Shown here: piece by piece, positions 59,415 to 64,000 of the stretch
Layout: every line of letters starts with the position of its first letter
Numbering within the stretch: the first letter of the stretch is position 1
DNA from: Albula goreensis
Lineage: Eukaryota > Chordata > Actinopteri > Albuliformes > Albulidae
Assembly (NCBI GenBank): GCA_022829145.1
Contig: CM040750.1
Coordinates: 37,970,386 to 38,034,385 of the forward strand
DNA: 64,000 nucleotides
Reading direction: 5' to 3'
Position numbers and translations under genes: made by a program
The notes under the pieces: model-generated
The model's database searches: none
What the model was told of the DNA's origin: nothing
The model's input: the letters and a program-made list of their open reading frames with translations, nothing else

Positions 59415-59735
59415 ATGTAGGCTACAGTATACGTTATAAGGTAGTGTAGGCTACAGTATACGTTATAAGGTAGTGTAGGTTACAGTATACGTTATAAGGT
59501 AGTGTAGGTTACAGTATACGTTATAAGGTAGTGTAGGCTACAGTATACGTTATAAGGTAGTGTAGGTTACGTCATAAGGTAGTGTAGGTTACAGTTATAA
59601 GGTAGTGTAGGCTACAGGTAGTGTAGGCTACAGTTACGTTATAAGGTAGTGTAGGCTACAGTATACGTTATAAGGTAGTGTAGGTTACAGTATACGTTAT
59701 AAGGTAGTGTAGGCTACAGTATACGTTATAAGGTA
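59415..59735. repeat. 29-bp minisatellite
   Basis: About eleven copies of GTGTAGGCTACAGTATACGT + TATAAGGTA, alternating GGCTAC and GGTTAC. Contains the palindrome GTATAC; some copies are truncated near 59560-59635. Confidence 0.96.
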
Positions 59736-61835
59736 GCTGTCGGTCAAAGACTTCTTTGAACCAAACAGAAGGCTTTGCTCCCCACAGAAAATATCAACAC
59801 TGATTCACTCAACCTCTCTCCCCCATCACTGCTTGTGCGGAGGTGTTATCCTTGTTAATGAATTGAAGAAATAAAAGAACTACCTACAAATACATAAAAA
59901 TATAAACATATATATATATGTTTTTATATATATTTTAATTTCAGATCTGTCTTTAATTCCCAGCCTTCAGTTTGCTTCAGCAGTACCCAGGCATGTCCCT
60001 ACTGGCAGTACATAGTAAGCAGTGGTGCGCCCACTTTGGAAAACCGTGTATTTATCAGGCCTAATTTAGGAAAACAGGACCGACCTGAATGTGGGTAGAG
60101 ACTGCATGGGTATGAGGTGAGCGCTACGGCTAGCTCCTAAAATAGGCCTCATATCGTGGTGATTCTCCTGGTGCAAAGGCAGACAGGTGTGCAGGTGGAA
60201 ACTGTAGTCAGACAAGGATCAGATAAGGACTTTGGCTCTGTCCGAGGAACTGAAGAGTTCCTTTGGCTCATCGAAGAAGTAAGACCCACACACAGACTTA
60301 CAAGTGGATTTTGCTTGGAAACTGATAGCTTCTCAGGATCTTCATTGATTGTTCTCTCTCTCTGTGCAGATAGGCTCTTGATTAAGGTGATTCTTATTGC
60401 CTATATGAAACAGTCAGAATAAAATACATTTTGTTATGCTGTATTTTTAAGATAGTGATGTGTCCTCCACTGAAAACTAAGCCAATTTGAATACATAGCG
60501 CTCTGAACTACCCAAACCCAGCCTCTAAGGACCATTCAGGCAGCAGTTAGCACAAATTGCACCTAGCAATGAACCGACATGTTAAAAGACTTTAACTTAA
60601 AAATGCATATTAATATTCTTGGGGAAACGACATTACAGCTCACTTGCAGAGAAATCTTTTAGCTGTTTGAAGTGCCCATAATGCAATTTCTCTTAAGACT
60701 TTATCTGAGAAGAAGGGAGCCCAGGGATGGGTTTACGAACTGCGAGAGATCAAATACTCCTCAGAACATCTTTATTAAGATGGGAAAATGGATGAACATC
60801 CTTTTCTCCACTTTGCAAATGTACTGTTTGACTGACTGGAAAGACCCAGTGTGCTGAGGGGGCTCACTCACGCAGGGAACTCAGAGAATATAAAACATTT
60901 TCAACATTTTAAGGAGGGGTTTATTGCTTAATGAAAACAATCATTGTGAGAGGAAAAAAACTGAATTTATTCATTTATATTTCACCACAGCAGATCAAAA
61001 GCCCCGCCACACTAACACGCACACACACTCACACGGACACACTCACACACACACAGTAACGAAAATCACCATAAGGATATGTATGACACAAATTCAACAT
61101 CCAATTCAAAACAGCAACAATTCTCTGCTGATTGAATAATCAATGGAAACATTGTAGTTCACAGAAATTAGATAATATCTTTCAATAAAAGCGTGAAACT
61201 TTTAATGAGCTTTGGATAAATGATGTATGACTATGTGAGGCCTGAAGCTATGATCCTGTAATTTTACGGTCAGTTTCAGTTTCTTTGTTTTTGATGTGGC
61301 TTGATGTGTAAACCTTAGATAATAATTATGTCTTACATTTGATTACAATAATATAGATATTATTGTTTAGATATCTTCATTACATTTAAATCATAGTTTA
61401 CTTGAGTTTAAATAATTTAAAGACTTCATAATATAGCAGAATCTTTCCTTCTGTGATCTCTGTCCCGTAAGACCATGTGGCAAGTGCTGTGGTTGGAGGA
61501 GGCCGTTTACATAACCTGAGTAATCTTTGCTCAGGCACCCATCTTAAGAGCGTGGCTGGAGTCTGTGCTGGAGTCGGACCGCTCTTAATTCATGTCTGAT
61601 AAACATCTTCCCCTCGTAAAACGCTTGGTGCTTAAATATCTCATGGTGAGAAAGTGCCAGAAACCCCACAAGCAAACGGCTCTCACTTCATCTACTGCGC
61701 TTCACTCAGTCACCCAGAACAGCTGTATGAAAGAAACAATATCTTATCATGGCACTGCAGAATATGACAAAAAAATATGAATAATACTTCTATGATATGA
61801 TACATCTACACTTTCATGACTTCACTAACTCTTAC
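59736..61835. other. Gene-free, AT-rich stretch
   Basis: Unique except a short (TA)n at about 59908-59935 and a CA patch at 61015-61055. The block 60590-60760 looks conserved in texture, but this cannot be tested here. Confidence 0.4.
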
Positions 61836-61950
61836 AAATGCCATTAATATTGCTGTATGAATTAGTAGCTATATTAATATTGGTACATTACATTAATATT
61901 GCTATATGAATTAATAGCTGTATTAATATTGTTACATTAATATTGTTGAT
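61836..61950. repeat. AT-rich tandem repeat
   Basis: About three diverged copies of ATTAATATTGCTATATGAAT + TAGTAGCTAT. Confidence 0.8.
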
Positions 61951-63300
61951 CTGGAAGCAGTGTGATCAATGCTGTATCATTCTCTTACAGTCTCACTTTC
62001 TTAATGCTAATTACTCATTTCATAAGTGTGCATATATTCGGACCAATCAGGGATGCCCCATTAGATACAGGGTGTGGACTGTAAAGACAGCATTTCCATA
62101 TAATGCTGTCCGACCAAAGGTAATGCCGGGGTGTGTGAAGTCACACCTTCATGCCACGCCCTGATAGGCCAGATGAAATAAGGATATGAGTACATATAGA
62201 GACAAACACAGAGGCTCGCTGACTGTAATGCAGGCCTGATTCAGGGTCAACCCAGAGAGACCCATATTCTGATCAGTCCCAGCCTGGCCAGCTTAGAACT
62301 CCTCCCAACTTCCCATGATGCACTCTGCTAATGAACCAACTGTCAGTCAATAGTTCTACCCAATCACAATGTTTGAGTCATGAATACATGAACTGCCCCA
62401 ACCAATCAGATCCACCCTCAGAAATCTGCAGGAACCAATCAAGTTGCAGGAAACCTGGTTCAGGATGGTTAAGAAAGCCGTCCAGAAGGACTCACAGAAG
62501 TTGAGTTTTGTGGTTAGCTCAGTTGCTCCCTGGCTTATGCAAAATTGTTTTTCTGCTCACTAGGCTAAAAAGTGCCAGGAAGTTCTTTTTAGCTAGGGCA
62601 CTTCATTGCCCCTGTTTAGTGAATCATTGTGCTTCTGAATAAAATATGAAGGCATTAACATTCTGCTGTGAGTTAATAGTTCCTGCCGGCCAGTTGGGCG
62701 AGGTACCTAACTTCCTGGTTCCTTCAGCTCACTCTAATCCACAGAAACCTAAATGTTTTCATTTCATTAGCTCTGGAAAGGCCTTAATTGAAGTGCTCAG
62801 CCAATTAATATGCTCTGGATAGAAGGAGGTGATAGTGTTAAACAACAGCCAGGAGCCAGTTGACTTTTCAGTCATTAAATCAGGGAGAATTCAGGCATTT
62901 TGGCTGAAAGAGCAGGAGCAGGCAGCACTGATCCACACAGCATTAAGTGATCAAATCCCTCTGCGACCTTTGACCCCGAGTGAGCAAATCTGAGGGTCGG
63001 AGAAGGGAGATGGTCATAACCATTGATCAAACACATCTGTTTCTTAACTGCTGAGAGCCAGAGGTGGAGCCATGTTGGTCCAACCAATCAGATTACCGGT
63101 GACATCACCAGTAATTCTTGCCTGCCTGCAATAATAAAAGGAAAGATTTACAGAAACGTTGTTTATATATGTATCTGAATGAAACTTATGTAAGATACCC
63201 CTTTGATTATTTTCCTAATGGTTTGTTTATTGTAATGATTGCTGGTTTAATCATTTTACCATGTTAAGTGAAATCAGAATCCAGTTACTTGTTTATTTAA
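61951..63300. other. Gene-free unique stretch
   Basis: Repeat-poor. 62570-62890 is AT-balanced with several ATTA/TAAT motifs and no frame of note, the texture of conserved non-coding DNA. Untested. Confidence 0.35.
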
Positions 63301-63308
63301 TTTTTGGC

Positions 63309-63524
63309 CTATTTAGAGCTGGGTGAAGGTGCGTGATGTGAAACACAGATAGGGCAGCGGCCCTGCCTGCACAGTGTGCCAGCCGAGCCGGAGCCGCCCC
63401 TTGCCCAGCGGATGCATCCCGCACTGATGAGGGTGATTAGCGCAAACACCACCAATGGCGCCAGGGTCATCATAAACTGAAAAACGGAGAGCCAGACCTC
63501 GTCTGATGGGTAATTGTGTTTTTT
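63309..63524 (-). CDS. Possible exon encoding a hydrophobic segment (unidentified)
   Basis: A stop-bounded minus-strand frame from 63524 to a TAG at 63311-63309 encodes NYPSDEVWLSVFQF then MTLAPLVVFALITLISAG and a basic flank CIRWARG, then a Ser/Gly/Cys-rich tail. This looks like one membrane-spanning segment with a positive cytoplasmic flank. A possible acceptor TTTTTCAG ends at 63478, just before TTTATGATG. I do not recognise the protein, the upstream exon is not found, and chance hydrophobicity is possible. Confidence 0.25.
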   Translation of the reverse strand, partial: KKHNYPSDEVWLSVFQFMMTLAPLVVFALITLISAGCIRWARGGSGSAGTLCRQGRCPICVSHHAPSPSSK

Positions 63525-63654
63525 TCATGGCGCTGTCCAGATGCATCACATTATACACAGTGTTGGGGGGTTGGGGTGAAGTAAATCTAGTTTAGGTGCT
63601 TCTGTAGAGCATGTGCACAGGCTAATCCACCTGTCATTATGCCAATTACCCAGG

Positions 63655-64000
63655 ATGGGTCTCAGGGCCGGGGCCAGGGGCGCTGACATGGCGGGCTGGT
63701 AGTGAGGGTGGGCGGGGTCTCAGGGCCGGGGCCAGGGCGCTGACATGGTGGGCTGGTAGTGAGGGTGGGCGGGGTCTCAGGGCCGGGGCCAGGGGCGCTG
63801 ACATGGTGGGCTGGTAGTGAGGGTGGGCGGGGCCTCAGGGGCGCTGACATGGTGGGCTGGTAGTGAGGTGGGCGGGGCCTCAGGGTCGGGGCCGGGGCCA
63901 GGGGCGCTGACATGGTGGGCTGGTAGTGAGGATGGGCGGGGCCTCAGGGCCGGGGCCAGGGCGCTGACATGGTGGGCTGGTAGTGAGGGTGGGCGGGGTC
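63655..64000. repeat. 58-bp GC-rich minisatellite, cut by the window end
   Basis: At least six copies of GGGCGCTGACATGGTGGGCT + GGTAGTGAGGGTGGGCGGGG + TCTCAGGGCCGGGGCCAG, some shortened. Several G-runs of three or four per copy could form G-quadruplexes. The array continues past the last base. Confidence 0.95.

Noticed and set aside
63662..63913. Pro-rich minus-strand frame near the window end
   Set aside because: Lies wholly inside the 58-bp GC-rich minisatellite.

Overview
The window reads as nuclear DNA of a ray-finned fish. It has GT-AG spliced genes with vertebrate protein families, long (CA)n/(TG)n tracts, Tc1-like and Harbinger-like transposon relics, and short interspersed repeats with the tRNA-like heads and 'GTCTGCTAAATG'-type tails common in fish. 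No rRNA, tRNA gene, prokaryotic operon or CRISPR array is seen. I cannot name the species.

Two protein-coding genes can be supported. On the minus strand at 261-2253 is a complete two-exon reading frame for a cAMP-dependent protein kinase inhibitor (PKI), 75 residues, with the RRNA pseudosubstrate core and the leucine-rich export signal. On the plus strand at 35204-46155 is a complete ten-exon serinc2 gene (457 codons, all exons joining in phase). Between them, 2.3-35 kb holds no recognisable coding exon. It carries a CpG-rich block at 27.1-29.4 kb with good minus-strand splice donors, which could be a distal 5' exon/promoter of the PKI gene, and the serinc2 promoter near 35 kb. Downstream of serinc2, 46.2-64 kb has no recognised gene; one possible minus-strand exon with a hydrophobic segment lies at 63.3-63.5 kb.

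The dominant feature is tandem repetition: roughly twenty separate minisatellites (16-58 bp units, up to about 1.9 kb) plus many dinucleotide tracts. Because many units are not multiples of three and lack stops, they create long false ORFs on both strands.

The most interesting pattern is that several arrays are built from exon boundaries. The array in the PKI intron repeats the end of the coding exon together with its 5' splice site. The array in serinc2 intron 7 does the same with the exon 7 donor. A 37-bp tandem duplication copies the serinc2 exon 4 acceptor, and the array after the serinc2 stop codon repeats the sequence around that stop. A second pattern is that three arrays (51.4, 53.3 and 55.6 kb) appear to be amplified from the tRNA-like head of a SINE. 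A third point is that PKI sits next to SERINC2, as PKIB sits next to SERINC1 and PKIG next to SERINC3 in mammals, so this could be a fourth PKI paralogue of the same ancient block.
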